DNA from: Eikenella longinqua | GTDB lineage: Bacteria > Pseudomonadota > Gammaproteobacteria > Burkholderiales > Neisseriaceae | Length of the DNA: 64,000 nt | NCBI RefSeq assembly: GCF_001648355.1 | Contig: NZ_LXSL01000028.1 | Coordinates: forward strand, 124,001-188,000 | Reading direction: 5' to 3' | Shown: positions 9,968 to 19,168 of the stretch, in pieces | Layout of the letters: each line of letters opens with the position of its first letter | Position numbering within the stretch: position 1 is the first letter of the stretch | Translations under genes and position numbers: made by a program | Notes under the pieces: generated by a model | What the model was told of the DNA's origin: nothing | Database searches by the model: none | Seen by the model: the letters and a program-made list of their open reading frames with translations, nothing else

Positions 9968-10558
9968 ATGACCCCGCTCAAATACATTGCCTCCTGCCGC
10001 CTGCCCACCGAATATGGCGTTTTCACCATGCACGGTTTCGAGCAGCCCAACGGCCAAGAACACACCGCCCTGAGCATGGGCGACATCGCCAACGGCGAGC
10101 CCGTGCTCTCCCGCATCCACTCCGAATGCCTCACTGGCGACGCCCTGTTTTCGCAAAAATGCGACTGCGGCCCCCAGCTGCAAGCCGCCATGCAGGCCGT
10201 GCAGCGCGAAGGCCGCGGGCTGATTGTTTATCTGCGCCAGGAAGGGCGCGGCATCGGCCTCATCAACAAAATCCGCGCCTACGCCCTGCAAGACCAAGGC
10301 CTCGACACCGTAGAAGCCAACCTCGCCCTCGGCCTGCCCATCGACGCCCGCGACTTCACCCTCGCCCAAGCCATCTACCAGCACCTCGGCGTAAAGTCCA
10401 TCCGCCTGCTCACCAACAACCCTAATAAAATCAGCATCATGGAGCAAAGCGGCATCCATATCGTCGAACGCGTCCCCCTACAAGTCGGCCGCAACCGCGA
10501 AAACACAGGCTACCTGAAAACCAAAGCCGCCAAACTCGGCCACCTCATCGACAACTGA
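9968..10558 (+). CDS. ribA: GTP cyclohydrolase II
   Basis: Opens GTP and releases formate and pyrophosphate in the first committed step of riboflavin synthesis. The ATG at 9968 gives 196 residues, the E. coli RibA length; the longer in-frame extension runs through repeat DNA. Zinc ligands C54, C65 and C67 are present in [19 protein letters not shown]. The GTP-binding and catalytic stretch is [12 protein letters not shown] (~87-98). There is no DHBP synthase domain, so this is the stand-alone enzyme. An in-frame eikDUS near the C-terminus (10508-10519) encodes GYLK. Confidence 0.96.
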   Translation: MTPLKYIASCRLPTEYGVFTMHGFEQPNGQEHTALSMGDIANGEPVLSRIHSECLTGDALFSQKCDCGPQLQAAMQAVQREGRGLIVYLRQEGRGIGLINKIRAYALQDQGLDTVEANLALGLPIDARDFTLAQAIYQHLGVKSIRLLTNNPNKISIMEQSGIHIVERVPLQVGRNRENTGYLKTKAAKLGHLIDN

Positions 10559-10622
10559 TTTTCAGGCAGCCCATCCGCACGCAGGGCAGGGCACATGCTC
10601 CGCCGCTTGGCCGCCATCATTT

Positions 10623-10661
10623 TTCAGGTAGCCTCCCGCCCGCGCCCAAAGGCTACCTGAA
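10623..10661. terminator. Inverted eikDUS pair after ribA
   Basis: TTCAGGTAGCCT at 10623-10634 faces AGGCTACCTGAA at 10650-10661, separated by a C-rich loop. It lies between ribA and ispF. Confidence 0.5.
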
Positions 10662-10767
10662 AAATAGCAGCCACTGAAAAATCATCCGCTTATTAAAGAG
10701 AGCAGGGCAGCACAAACGCCACGCTTCTCACAGCCCAACCCCATATCACCCACCCAAAGGCACCCAA

Positions 10768-11253
10768 ATGACCCCATTCCGCATCGGCCAAGGCTACGAC
10801 GTCCACCAGCTCGTCCCCGGCCGCCCCCTCATCCTCGGCGGCGTAACCATCCCCTTCGAAAAAGGCCTGCTCGGCCATTCCGACGCAGACGCCCTGCTGC
10901 ACGCCGTCACCGACGCCCTGCTCGGCGCCGCCGCCCTCGGCGACATCGGCACCCATTTCCCCGACACCGCCGCCGAACACAAAGACGCAGACAGCCGCGC
11001 CCTCCTGCGCCAAGCCTATGCCGCCGTACAAGCCCAAGGCTGGCGCGCCGTAAACATCGACAGCACCATCATCGCCCAGCAGCCCAAACTGCGCCCCTAT
11101 ATCGACGCCATGCGCGCCAACCTCGCCACCGACCTCGGGCTACCTGAAAACCACATCAACATCAAAGCCAAAACCAACGAAAAACTCGGCTACCTCGGCC
11201 GCATGGAAGGCATCGAAGCCCAAGCCGTCGTATTGCTGGAAAAGGCTACCTGA
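10768..11253 (+). CDS. ispF: 2-C-methyl-D-erythritol 2,4-cyclodiphosphate synthase
   Basis: A step of the non-mevalonate isoprenoid pathway: cyclises CDP-ME 2-phosphate with release of CMP. The 161 residues match the family. Metal ligands are D11 and H13 (GYDVH) and H45 (DADALLHAV). The signature [17 protein letters not shown] and the C-terminal [20 protein letters not shown] are intact. An internal eikDUS-like copy encodes GLPENH. The last codons EKAT plus the stop are read from another eikDUS (11243-11254), so the uptake sequence supplies the TGA. No ispD is adjacent. Confidence 0.96.
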   Translation: MTPFRIGQGYDVHQLVPGRPLILGGVTIPFEKGLLGHSDADALLHAVTDALLGAAALGDIGTHFPDTAAEHKDADSRALLRQAYAAVQAQGWRAVNIDSTIIAQQPKLRPYIDAMRANLATDLGLPENHINIKAKTNEKLGYLGRMEGIEAQAVVLLEKAT

Positions 11254-11295
11254 AACCCAAACTGGTAGTCATTCCGTCCGGTTTTCAGGTAGCCG
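11243..11295. terminator. Inverted DUS pair overlapping the ispF stop
   Basis: AGGCTACCTGAA at 11243-11254 contains the ispF stop codon and faces TTCAGGTAGCCG at 11284-11295. The hairpin therefore begins inside the coding sequence. Confidence 0.5.
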
Positions 11296-11319
11296 CATCA
11301 CTCAAAGAAGCAAGTGATC

Positions 11320-11952
11320 ATGAAATTTACCAACCTCCACCAAAATTTCATCCTCCTCTCCCCGCTCGCCATCAGGCAACATTTCGACAATCACGCCTTT
11401 TGGCCCGCCTTCATTGCCGAGCTCACCCCCTTCACCAGTAAAATCAAAGGCACACCCCGCATCGCCGCCAGCCAGTTCGACAATGGGCAAGAGCTCAAAC
11501 TTGGCCGTTTATCATGGCGCGAAGAAAGCCTGCAAAAACTTGCCAACCACTACTACTGCAGCGCCAAGCCGGATATATTCTATTTCAGCTTCCTGCAAGC
11601 CTTTTTCCCCAGCCCCGTTACCTGCACAAAGCAAAACATGACACCCGGGATCAGCCTGATATGGCAACATAACTATGGCCGCCCTCACAGCGGCCTACTA
11701 CTCAGCTTCCGTCAAGATTATTTCAACGAAATAGGCGTAACCGCCGTGCAAGTATCGCTTAGCCGCCTCAGCATACTGCTGCAAGCTGATTTACGCCTGC
11801 AAAAACAAACACAATATGCCTACCCAAGCGAGGCAGGCTTTCCTGGCGCATGGCAAGGCTGTATCATGGATTTACTTCCCGCCGATGCCGCAGAACTCAC
11901 CGAAAGCGGCTGGAAGATCAACGAAGCCTTTGCCGATTGGGCAAAGTTTTGA
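11320..11952 (+). CDS. Hypothetical protein
   Basis: A 210-residue protein that I do not recognise. The ATG at 11320 is preferred because AAAGAAG lies nine bases upstream; a GTG two codons earlier would be too close to it. It has no signal peptide or membrane helix and reads as a soluble, mixed alpha/beta protein rich in aromatic residues (NHYYCSAKPDIFYFSFLQAFF). Its composition is visibly more AT-rich than the flanking ispF and rpiA genes, which suggests more recent acquisition. No motif allows a functional call. Confidence 0.65.
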   Translation: MKFTNLHQNFILLSPLAIRQHFDNHAFWPAFIAELTPFTSKIKGTPRIAASQFDNGQELKLGRLSWREESLQKLANHYYCSAKPDIFYFSFLQAFFPSPVTCTKQNMTPGISLIWQHNYGRPHSGLLLSFRQDYFNEIGVTAVQVSLSRLSILLQADLRLQKQTQYAYPSEAGFPGAWQGCIMDLLPADAAELTESGWKINEAFADWAKF

Positions 11953-12069
11953 ATCACATCCATCCCAGTAAAAGGGCAGGGCGCCTGCTTACCTAAATCC
12001 CCGCCCCATAGTAGAATAAGGTTACCTGAAACCCAACAACCCGCCCGATTCCAGCCCAAGGAGAAACCC

Positions 12070-12738
12070 ATGTCCGCCCAAGACCAACTCAAACGCATCG
12101 CCGCCGAAAAAGCCCTCGAATTCGTGCCCGAAAACGCCTACATCGGCATCGGCACCGGCAGCACCGTAAACTTCTTCATCGAAGCCCTGGCCGAGAGCGG
12201 CATCCGCATCAAAGGCGCCGTCTCCACCTCCAAAACCACCAGCAACCTATTGAAACAATACGGCATCCCGGAAGTTGCGCTCAACGAAGTAGACGAATTG
12301 CCCGTGTATATCGACGGCGCCGACGAAGTCAACCACAGCCTGCAAATGATCAAAGGCGGCGGCGGTGCGCTTTTGGCCGAAAAAATCGTTGCCAGCGCCG
12401 CCGACAAATTCGTCTGCATCGTAGATGAAAGTAAATACGTATCCCGCCTCGGCAAATTCCCCCTGCCCGTGGAAATCATCCCCGCCGCCCGCTCCCTCGT
12501 ATCGCGCAAACTGCTCAAATTCGGCGGCACTCCCCAGCTGCGTATCGGTTTCACCACCGACAGCAACCACAAAATCGTCGATGTGCACGACATGCCCATC
12601 AACGAGCCGCTCAAACTCGAAGATGAAATCAACCGCATCCCCGGCGTGGTGGAAAACGGCCTCTTCGCCAGTCAGCCAGCCCACGTGCTGATCATCGGCC
12701 GCCCAAACGGCGCCGAAGTGATCAAAATCGGCGGCTGA
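12070..12738 (+). CDS. rpiA: Ribose-5-phosphate isomerase A
   Basis: Interconverts ribose 5-phosphate and ribulose 5-phosphate in the pentose phosphate pathway. The 222 residues match the family. The phosphate-binding loop [11 protein letters not shown] (~26-36), [10 protein letters not shown], the catalytic DGADEVN and the lysine-rich [11 protein letters not shown] motif are all present. AAGGAGAAACCC provides a strong ribosome site. A -10-like TAGAAT lies at ~12012. A second, unrelated isomerase-family gene (RpiB-like) is present at 33997-34443. Confidence 0.96.
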   Translation: MSAQDQLKRIAAEKALEFVPENAYIGIGTGSTVNFFIEALAESGIRIKGAVSTSKTTSNLLKQYGIPEVALNEVDELPVYIDGADEVNHSLQMIKGGGGALLAEKIVASAADKFVCIVDESKYVSRLGKFPLPVEIIPAARSLVSRKLLKFGGTPQLRIGFTTDSNHKIVDVHDMPINEPLKLEDEINRIPGVVENGLFASQPAHVLIIGRPNGAEVIKIGG

Positions 12739-13071
12739 TTGCCCGGCATATCCCGCCAAACAGCAGGCTACCTGAAACCGGGGCAGGGCGGCGCACCACC
12801 CGTTGCCGCCCGCTTCCGAGCAAGAAAATAGGCATAGGGTAGGGCGCATGCCCATACCGCTATGCCGCTTCTATTCCGCAAAACCGTTTTTCAGGTAGCC
12901 TCAAGCAGCCAAAAGGCTGAAGGCTTGGCAAAATATCATTCATTCGGTTATAAAGGATTTCGCCAAGGCATCAGGCTACCTGAAAACGATGTTTCCGAAG
13001 GAAACAGAGTTTCTGCGAAGCTAAAACCCCAAGCCCGAACGCATCACCCAACGCATCAACAGAAAGCCCAC
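12739..13071. other. Intergenic region with DUS copies
   Basis: The gap contains a DUS right after rpiA (12766-12777), another at ~12890-12901 and one composite repeat copy (12973-13027) reaching close to the next start. I see no gene in it; the in-frame upstream extension of the SDR gene crosses repeat DNA and was rejected. Confidence 0.6.
12973..13027. repeat. Composite DUS-linked repeat, short copy
   Basis: eikDUS followed by GATGTTTCCGAAGGAAACAG and GAGTTTCTGCGAAGCTAAAA. It lacks the CTTCAACGCAGTT module, which shows that the two halves of the family occur separately. Confidence 0.6.
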
Positions 13072-13791
13072 ATGAACAAACTGCAAGACCGAGTCATCCT
13101 CATCACCGGCGCCTCCCAAGGCATCGGCGCCGAAGCCGCCCGCGCCTGCGCCGAAGCCGGCGCCACCGTCGTATTGGTGGCCAGGCATCAGAAAAAACTA
13201 GAAAAAATCTACGATTCCATCGTTTCCGCCGGCTGCCCCGAGCCCTTTGCCGTCGTGTTCGACCTGCTCGCCGCCGAAGAAAAAGAATACGAACGCCTCG
13301 CCCAAGCCGTGGCCGAAGCCACCGGCGGCCGCCTCAACGGCATCATCCACAGCGCCGCCTATTTCTACGCCTTATCCCCGCTCGAATTCCAAACCGTGGC
13401 CGAATGGGTAAACCAATACCGCATCAACACCGTCGCCCCCATGGCGCTCACCCGCGCCTGCCTGCCCCTGCTGCAAGCCGCGCCCGACGCCTCCGTCGCC
13501 TTCATCGGCGAAAGCCACGGCGAAACCCCGCAAGCCTACTGGGGCGGCTTCGGCGCTTCCAAAGCCGCCTTAAACTACCTCTGCAAAGTTGCCGCCGACG
13601 AATGGGCGCGTTTCCCCAACCTGCGCGCCAACGTGCTCGTGCCCGGCGCCGTCAACTCCCCCCAGCGCATGAAAACCCACCCCGGCGAATCCCGCAGCGC
13701 CCGCCGCGAACCCAGCGAGCTCGCCCCCGATTTCGTGTATTGGATGAGCGAAGACAGCAAAGGCCGCAGCGGCGAGATTGTGTATCTCTAA
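13072..13791 (+). CDS. Short-chain dehydrogenase/reductase (YciK-like)
   Basis: A 239-residue cytoplasmic Rossmann-fold protein. The cofactor loop TGASQGIG is at 12-19, followed by an Arg (LVARHQ) that suggests NADP(H). N119 and S148 correspond to catalytic Asn and Ser. The usual YxxxK reads F160-G-A-S-K164, so the catalytic tyrosine is replaced by phenylalanine; WGGFGASKAALNYL aligns with the YciK segment that normally holds Tyr. NNAG is also altered (IIHSAAY). The protein may bind cofactor without classic dehydrogenase activity. Substrate unknown. Confidence 0.85.
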   Translation: MNKLQDRVILITGASQGIGAEAARACAEAGATVVLVARHQKKLEKIYDSIVSAGCPEPFAVVFDLLAAEEKEYERLAQAVAEATGGRLNGIIHSAAYFYALSPLEFQTVAEWVNQYRINTVAPMALTRACLPLLQAAPDASVAFIGESHGETPQAYWGGFGASKAALNYLCKVAADEWARFPNLRANVLVPGAVNSPQRMKTHPGESRSARREPSELAPDFVYWMSEDSKGRSGEIVYL

Positions 13792-13821
13792 GCACACCTG
13801 CCGATAATCAGCGCAAAAATT

Positions 13822-13855
13822 TTCAGGTAGCCTCAAGCGCACGAGGCTACCTGAA
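13822..13855. terminator. Inverted eikDUS pair after the SDR gene
   Basis: TTCAGGTAGCCT at 13822-13833 faces AGGCTACCTGAA at 13844-13855. A/T tracts extend the stem on both sides (AAAATTTTCAGG and CCTGAAAATTTT), making it one of the longer DUS hairpins. Confidence 0.6.
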
Positions 13856-14176
13856 AATTTTTGTTTCCCGAAAGCTTGGTAACTGTTTGATGATCCAGCG
13901 GCAAGTTTCATATCCGCCGTTTGCTTGGTTTGATGAACAAACACCATTGCATCTGAGAATCGCAAACTTGCCAGCCAATATCTCCTCAAAGGCTGCCTGA
14001 AAAATATCCATGCCATCTTCAAAGCCATCCCGCCCAGCAACCATACAGCAAAAATCCCACAAACCTTGCCAACTTTTCAGCCTGATATAAAATACACCTT
14101 TACTAATATAAAACGAATGATACAAAAGTTCGCATAATGTATATTATGTGAAATTATGTGTTAGATGTTCGTAAAC

Positions 14177-14216
14177 AGAAAAGCCGTCAAACTGGTTTCC
14201 TGGTTTGACGGCTTTG
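14177..14216 (-). terminator. Rho-independent terminator of trpB
   Basis: A perfect 12-bp inverted repeat, AAGCCGTCAAAC against GTTTGACGGCTT, with a ten-base loop. On the minus strand the stem is followed by a short T-run, and it lies just after the trpB stop. Confidence 0.75.
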
Positions 14217-14269
14217 CTTTGTGTGGATTCAGCAGCGGTTAAGATGCCGCTGTCCTGCTTACGGCCGGA

Positions 14270-15478
14270 TTATTCCAGGCCGAGTTTTTCCAGCGCGAAA
14301 TCGATATCTTTGTCACCGCGGCCGGAGAGATTGACCAGCAGGCGTTTGCTACTGTCGAGCTCGGAGGCGCGGCGCAAGGCGTAAGCCACGGCGTGGGCGG
14401 ATTCGAGCGCGGGGATGATGCCTTCTTCGCGCGACAAGGTGAGGAAGGCGGCGAGGCATTCGGCGTCGGTGGCGGTTTCGTAGCGGCCGCGGCCAATGTC
14501 TTTCAGGTGGCAGTGCTGTGGGCCGACGCCGGGGTAATCGAGCCCAGAGGCGATGGAATGCACGGCGGCGGGCGTGCCATCTTCGTTTTGCAGGTAGTAG
14601 CAGTTGAAGCCTTGGATGTTGCCGAATTGGCCTTTGCTCATGGTGGCGGCGTGGCGGCCGGGCTTGTCGAGGCCTTCGCCGGCGGGCTCGACGCCGACCA
14701 GGGCAACTTGTTTATCGTCAATGAAGGCGTTGAACAGGCCGATGGCGTTGGAGCCGCCGCCCACGCAGGCGATGACTTCGTCGGGCAAACCGCCCTGCTC
14801 CCGCTGGAATTGTTCGCGCGCTTCGTGGCCGACGATGCTTTGGAAATAGGCCACCATTTCGGGATACGGCGCGGGGCCGACCACGGAACCGATGGCAAAC
14901 ATGCTGCTGTCGATTTGCTCGAGATAGGCGGCAAACGCGCTGTCTACGGCTTCTTTGAGCGTGCCGGCACCGGCGGATACGGGCACGAGCTTGGCGCCGA
15001 GGATTTTCATGCGCGATACGTTGGGATGCTCTTTGGCGATATCGACCACGCCCATGTGGATTTCGCATTCGAGGCCGAGCAAAGCGGCGGCGGTGGCGAG
15101 GGCGACGCCGTGCTGGCCGGCGCCGGTTTCGGCGATGACTTTTTGCTTGCCGAGCTTTTTGGCCAGCAGGACTTCGCCGATGCAGTGGTTGATTTTGTGG
15201 GCGCCGGTGTGGTTGAGGTCTTCGCGTTTGAGGAAAATTTGGGCGCCGCGCCGGGAGAGGGTGCGGGCGTGGTAGATGGGGCTGGGGCGGCCGACGTAGG
15301 TGGCTTGCAGGCGTTTCATTTCGTTGATGAAATCGGCATCGCGGATGATGCTGTGGAAGCCGGCTTCGAGCTCGGCGAGGGCTTGCGCGAGGGCGGGATG
15401 GCCGATGCGGCCGCCGTGTTGGCCGAAGTTGCCTTGGGTGTCGGGGAGGACGAGGGGGTTGAGGTGTTCTTGGGGCAT
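14270..15478 (-). CDS. trpB: Tryptophan synthase beta chain
   Basis: Condenses indole and serine to tryptophan with pyridoxal phosphate, normally as an alpha2beta2 complex. 402 residues, the normal length. The PLP lysine lies in HTGAHKINH, the glycine-rich phosphate loop is [10 protein letters not shown], and EHPNVSRMK plus GRGDKDIDF near the C-terminus are conserved. Good ribosome site: AAGGAGAAAACC before the ATG. No trpA or trpF is adjacent, so the trp genes are dispersed, as is common in Neisseriaceae. The minus-strand terminator at 14177-14216 suggests a single-gene transcript. Confidence 0.97.
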   Translation of the reverse strand: MPQEHLNPLVLPDTQGNFGQHGGRIGHPALAQALAELEAGFHSIIRDADFINEMKRLQATYVGRPSPIYHARTLSRRGAQIFLKREDLNHTGAHKINHCIGEVLLAKKLGKQKVIAETGAGQHGVALATAAALLGLECEIHMGVVDIAKEHPNVSRMKILGAKLVPVSAGAGTLKEAVDSAFAAYLEQIDSSMFAIGSVVGPAPYPEMVAYFQSIVGHEAREQFQREQGGLPDEVIACVGGGSNAIGLFNAFIDDKQVALVGVEPAGEGLDKPGRHAATMSKGQFGNIQGFNCYYLQNEDGTPAAVHSIASGLDYPGVGPQHCHLKDIGRGRYETATDAECLAAFLTLSREEGIIPALESAHAVAYALRRASELDSSKRLLVNLSGRGDKDIDFALEKLGLE

Positions 15479-15522
15479 GGTTTTCTCCTTGTGGGGATGG
15501 ACTGGATGAGAATGAAGCGATT

Positions 15523-15608
15523 TTCAGGTAGCCTTTTATTTCAGGTAGCCTGATGGTGTGCTACTTGCTTTTTCAGGTAGCCTTTTGTGCGGCTTGAGGC
15601 TACCTGAA
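15523..15608. repeat. Cluster of four eikDUS copies
   Basis: TTCAGGTAGCCT occurs at 15523-15534, 15540-15551 and 15572-15583, then AGGCTACCTGAA at 15597-15608. The group fills the space between queA (ending 15636) and trpB. The last two form a hairpin likely to end queA transcription; three same-direction copies in 60 bases is unusually dense. Confidence 0.75.
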
Positions 15609-15635
15609 AAATAATTCGGGAACACAGAAGTGTTT

Positions 15636-16679
15636 TCAGCCAATCTTTTCAACGCCTTCGGCACGGGTGAGCAGCATGGCGTCGCCGTAGCTGAAGAAGC
15701 GGTATTGCTGCCCGATGGCGTGGCGGTAGGCGGCGCGGATGTGTTCGACGCCGGAAAAGGCGCTCACGAGCATCAGCAGGGTGGATTTGGGCAGGTGGAA
15801 GTTGGTAATCAGGCCGTCGGCTACCTGAAAACGGTAGCCGGGGGTGATGAAGATGTCGGTGTCGCCGGCGCCGGCTTGCAAGCGGCCGCTTTGGGCGGCG
15901 GCTTCGAGGCTGCGCATGGAGGTGGTGCCGACTGCCCACACGCGTTTGCCGCTCGCTTTGGTTTCTGCTATGGCTTCAACGGTTTGGGTGGGGATGTTGT
16001 ACCATTCTTTGTGCATTTTGTGTTCGGCAATTTTTTCGCTGCGCACGGGCTGGAAGGTGCCGGCACCCACGTGGAGGGTAACTTCGGCGTGGCGGATGCC
16101 TTTTTCTTGCAAGGCGGCGAGCAGCTCGGGGGTGAAGTGCAGGCCGGCGGTGGGGGCGGCTACGGCGCCTTGGTGTTTGGCGTAGATGGTTTGGTAGCGT
16201 TCGTCGTCGGCGGCATTGGCGGCGCGTTCGATGTAGGGCGGCAGGGGCAGGCGACCGGTTTGCTCGAGGATTTGGTACACATTGAGGCTACCTGAAAATT
16301 GCAGGCGGAAGAGTTCGCCGGCGCGCTCCTGCATTTGGGCTTGGATGCCGCCGTCAAACTGCAAAATGCTGCCGGGCTTGGGGGATTTGGAAGAGCGGAT
16401 GTGCGCCAGGGCGGTGTGCTCGCCTTCCACGCGCTCAATCAGGGCTTCGATGCGGCCGCCGCTGGCTTTGTGCCCGAAAAGGCGGGCTTTCATGACTTTG
16501 GTGTTGTTGAACACGAGCAGGTCGCCTGCTTCGAGCAGGCCGGGCAGCTCGCCAAACTGCCTGTCTTGCAGGGGGCGGCCGGGGCGGGCGTCGAGCAGGC
16601 GGCTGCTGCCGCGCGTGGCGGGGGGCTGCTGGGCGATGAGGTGTTCGGGCAGGTGGAAATCGAAATCGGCAAGCTGCAT
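15636..16679 (-). CDS. queA: S-adenosylmethionine:tRNA ribosyltransferase-isomerase
   Basis: Transfers ribose from SAM to 7-aminomethyl-7-deazaguanine in tRNA to form epoxyqueuosine. 347 residues, normal length. Recognisable blocks are [70 protein letters not shown] and [16 protein letters not shown]. Two DUS copies lie in frame: one encodes LQFSGSLN (~residue 130) and the other [10 protein letters not shown] (~residue 285), in otherwise conserved surroundings. The gene is transcribed away from the Correia element at 16795. Confidence 0.97.
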   Translation of the reverse strand: MQLADFDFHLPEHLIAQQPPATRGSSRLLDARPGRPLQDRQFGELPGLLEAGDLLVFNNTKVMKARLFGHKASGGRIEALIERVEGEHTALAHIRSSKSPKPGSILQFDGGIQAQMQERAGELFRLQFSGSLNVYQILEQTGRLPLPPYIERAANAADDERYQTIYAKHQGAVAAPTAGLHFTPELLAALQEKGIRHAEVTLHVGAGTFQPVRSEKIAEHKMHKEWYNIPTQTVEAIAETKASGKRVWAVGTTSMRSLEAAAQSGRLQAGAGDTDIFITPGYRFQVADGLITNFHLPKSTLLMLVSAFSGVEHIRAAYRHAIGQQYRFFSYGDAMLLTRAEGVEKIG

Positions 16680-17020
16680 GGTGCGCTCGGGCTGGGGGAA
16701 AAGGCGGCATTATATAACCATTCGGCGGGCTGTATCCCGATTTGGCTGAGGCTACCTGAAAATTTTGGGGTGGTGATTTTCAGGTAGCCTTAGTTATAGT
16801 GGATAAAATTTAAATCAGGACAAGGCGACGAAGCCGCAGACAGTACAGGTAGTACGGCAAGGCGAGGCAACGCAGTCCTGGTTTAAATTTCATCCACTAT
16901 ATTGCGCCGCCCTGCCCTGCCCGTTTTGCCCGCCTGTTCTGCAAAAATCGGCTAAAACCCTTGCCAGACGGGCTTAAAGCGGCTACCTTTCGGCTGGTTT
17001 GGATTCCTCCGCGCGGCTCA
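16680..17020. other. Intergenic region with DUS hairpin and Correia element
   Basis: The divergent gap between queA and the AsmA-like gene contains an inverted DUS pair (16749-16760 and 16779-16790) directly followed by the 107-bp Correia-type element. Promoters for both genes must lie here, but I cannot assign them with confidence. Confidence 0.6.
16795..16901. mobile_element. Correia-type repeat (CREE/NEMIS), 107 bp
   Basis: Begins TATAGTGGAT and ends ATCCACTATA, with the typical internal words GACAAGGCGACGAAGCCGCA, CAGACAGTACAG and TAGTACGGCAAGGCGAGGCA. Correia elements are non-autonomous repeats of Neisseria that insert at TA and can carry promoter or IHF signals. Copies of the same length lie at 34534-34640 and 52600-52706. 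Confidence 0.88.
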
Positions 17021-19168
17021 ATGATGATTACACGGCTCTACTCCGGCAAATTCTGGCTGAAAACCCTGTTTTTCGGCCTGCTTGTGCCGTTGTTGGTGTG
17101 TTTGGGCGCGCATTTCGGGCTGCGGCACCTGTTTAGCGAGGCACATATCCGCCAAGCCGCCGATGCTGCGCTCTCGGGCAGCGGGCGCCAATTCGTGTTT
17201 CACGGCGGGCAAATCGAGCGCGGCTGGTTTCCCTACCCCCATGTGGTGCTGCACCAAGTGGGCCTCACCCGCCCGCAAAACCAAGGGCCGGCGCTGAATG
17301 CCGAATCGATGCAGATTTCGTTTGGCTGGTCGGCATTATGGGGCAGCACCGACATCCACAGCCTGAGCCTGAACGGCGCCACCGTATATATCCAGCAGCT
17401 GGAAAACGGGCGCTGGGAAGTGGCCGGCTTCACCGCTGACAGCTCAGGCAACCACGCCCTGCCCCAGCGCATCGAGCTCGACAACAGCAGCCTGCGCATC
17501 CAGTACGGCGAGCAAAAACAATCCCTGCGCCAGGTATCCGGCTTTATCGACCGCGGTAGCGGCAGCTTCGACCTCACAGCCAGCCTCTTCACCCCCCAAG
17601 AATACCGCCTGCAAGCCGCCGGCAGCTACGACGGCAGCCATATCGAGCAGCTCCAAGCCAGCCTCGCCGGCTACCTGCCCGGCGGCCAGCCCTTCACCGC
17701 CTCCTGGCAAGGCAACGCCGACTACACCGCCGAACAAAGCCGCCTCAACACCCAAGAAGGCCGGCTCAGCATGCAGATTCCCGGCTGGGCGCTCAGCTTC
17801 ACCGGCAACACCCGCAACTGGCAGATTTCCCCCGCCGGCATCGTCCTGCCCGAAACCCACATCGTCTTCACCAGCGAGCCCGAATCCGGCCAAGACAGCG
17901 CCGCCCCGCTCCACTCCGGCAGCGGCAGCATCAACAAAGCCGCCTACCATTACCCCAGCCGCACCCTCGAAATCGGCGGTTTCCAAATCAACGGCACCTT
18001 CGAGCAAAGCGGCGCCAGCAGCAGCTACAGCGCCAACGGCCAATTCCAAACCCTGCCCGATGGCGGCTTCCAAGCCGACAACCTCTTCCTCAACACCCGC
18101 CACACCGCCACCCCCCGCAGCATGCCCTCCTGGGTAGGCCAATGGCGCGGCAGCATCGCCGGCAAAGCAGACGGCTGGCAGGCACAGCTGCAAGGCAGCC
18201 TCGACAACAACGAAGGCTACCTGAAAATCTCCGGCCGCCCCGGCGAAGAGAACTACACCATCGACGCCGAAGCTCGCCTGGCCAAACTCTCCCTCAACGG
18301 CTACCTCCCCGACAGCGGCAACCCCGAAGACACCGCCGAGCCCCTCTGGCTCAAATACTGGCCGCAAGCCCTGCGCCGCCGCCAAATCCGGCTCACCCTC
18401 GACGTCGGCACCCTCGAAAGCGCCGGCCTGCAAATCCAAAACTTCCACTCTGCCCTACAGCTCGACGCCCAACAACTGCGCGCCGAATCCATCCGCATGC
18501 AGCTCTACGAGGGCCAAGCCACCGGCAGCGCCACCCTCCATTCCGGCAGCCGCCCCAAATGGGAAGCCGCCCTCCACTTCAGCAACATCCAAATCAAACC
18601 CCTGCTGCAAGACGCCTTCCGCTTCAACCACCTCAGCGGCCGCGGCAACGCCACCTTCCAAATCGGCGCCGAAGGTCTCAACCGCAGCGAATGGCACACC
18701 ACCCTCGCCGGCCAAGGCCAAATCATGCTCGACAACGGCGCCTGGCAGGGCATCAACCTTGGCAAACTCCTCAACCAGCCCGCCAACCTCCCCGCCCAAA
18801 GCCTCATCCGCTACAACGCCGAAAGCAGTACCCCCTTCCGCCACTTCAACATCGAAGCCAGCGTAGAAAACAGCATCGGCACCACCCCCCGCCTCAGCCT
18901 CAGCAGCGACAGCCTCAACCTCAGCGGCCAAGGCAACTTCGACATCCGCAACAACACCCTCAACTACGCCATCCTCGCCAGTGCCGGCCACGGCCTGTGG
19001 CTGCCCCTCAAAATCAACGGCAGCATCAGCCGCCCCAGCTTCGCCCTCGACTACCAACGCATCACCGGCAACCTGCAAACCCCCGAGCAAAAACAGCGCG
19101 CCCTGCAAGACGTGCTGCAACAGCAGTGGCAATGGATACAAAAACTCCCCGAAAACACCCAACCATGA
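17021..19168 (+). CDS. AsmA-family inner-membrane/periplasmic protein
   Basis: About 715 residues from ATG 17021 (MMITRLYSG). One N-terminal membrane helix (FWLKTLFFGLLVPLLVCLGA, ~10-30) is followed by a very long periplasmic region of short beta-strand repeats, ending in the C-terminal AsmA-like block (GQIMLDNGAWQGINLGKLL ... LSGQGNFDIRNNTLNYAILA). AsmA-like proteins are thought to carry phospholipid across the periplasm or affect outer-membrane assembly. The stop overlaps the MnmC2-type start (ATGA), so the two are co-translated although functionally unrelated. One eikDUS in frame encodes EGYLKIS. Confidence 0.85.
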   Translation: MMITRLYSGKFWLKTLFFGLLVPLLVCLGAHFGLRHLFSEAHIRQAADAALSGSGRQFVFHGGQIERGWFPYPHVVLHQVGLTRPQNQGPALNAESMQISFGWSALWGSTDIHSLSLNGATVYIQQLENGRWEVAGFTADSSGNHALPQRIELDNSSLRIQYGEQKQSLRQVSGFIDRGSGSFDLTASLFTPQEYRLQAAGSYDGSHIEQLQASLAGYLPGGQPFTASWQGNADYTAEQSRLNTQEGRLSMQIPGWALSFTGNTRNWQISPAGIVLPETHIVFTSEPESGQDSAAPLHSGSGSINKAAYHYPSRTLEIGGFQINGTFEQSGASSSYSANGQFQTLPDGGFQADNLFLNTRHTATPRSMPSWVGQWRGSIAGKADGWQAQLQGSLDNNEGYLKISGRPGEENYTIDAEARLAKLSLNGYLPDSGNPEDTAEPLWLKYWPQALRRRQIRLTLDVGTLESAGLQIQNFHSALQLDAQQLRAESIRMQLYEGQATGSATLHSGSRPKWEAALHFSNIQIKPLLQDAFRFNHLSGRGNATFQIGAEGLNRSEWHTTLAGQGQIMLDNGAWQGINLGKLLNQPANLPAQSLIRYNAESSTPFRHFNIEASVENSIGTTPRLSLSSDSLNLSGQGNFDIRNNTLNYAILASAGHGLWLPLKINGSISRPSFALDYQRITGNLQTPEQKQRALQDVLQQQWQWIQKLPENTQP

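Larger units (their letters stand above)
13792..14269. other. Intergenic region between the SDR gene and trpB
   Basis: After the DUS hairpin (13822-13855) the sequence is AT-rich and holds short ORFs on both strands that I do not trust. An AG-simDUS-type word, AGGCTGCCTGAA, lies at 13989-14000. The trpB terminator lies at 14177-14216. I see no convincing gene. Confidence 0.6.

Noticed and set aside
13847..14125. 92-codon minus-strand ORF between the SDR gene and trpB
   Set aside because: Part of it is DUS-derived sequence and there is no ribosome site; the remainder is not recognisable.
14393..15553. 386-codon plus-strand frame opposite trpB
   Set aside because: Gly/Val/Ala-rich shadow without ribosome site; trpB is complete on the other strand.
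18142..19164. Long open frame upstream of the MnmC2-like gene, which would give an 858-residue protein
   Set aside because: The first 341 codons are Arg/Pro/His-rich and lie antiframe to the AsmA-like gene; real homology starts at the ATG at 19165.
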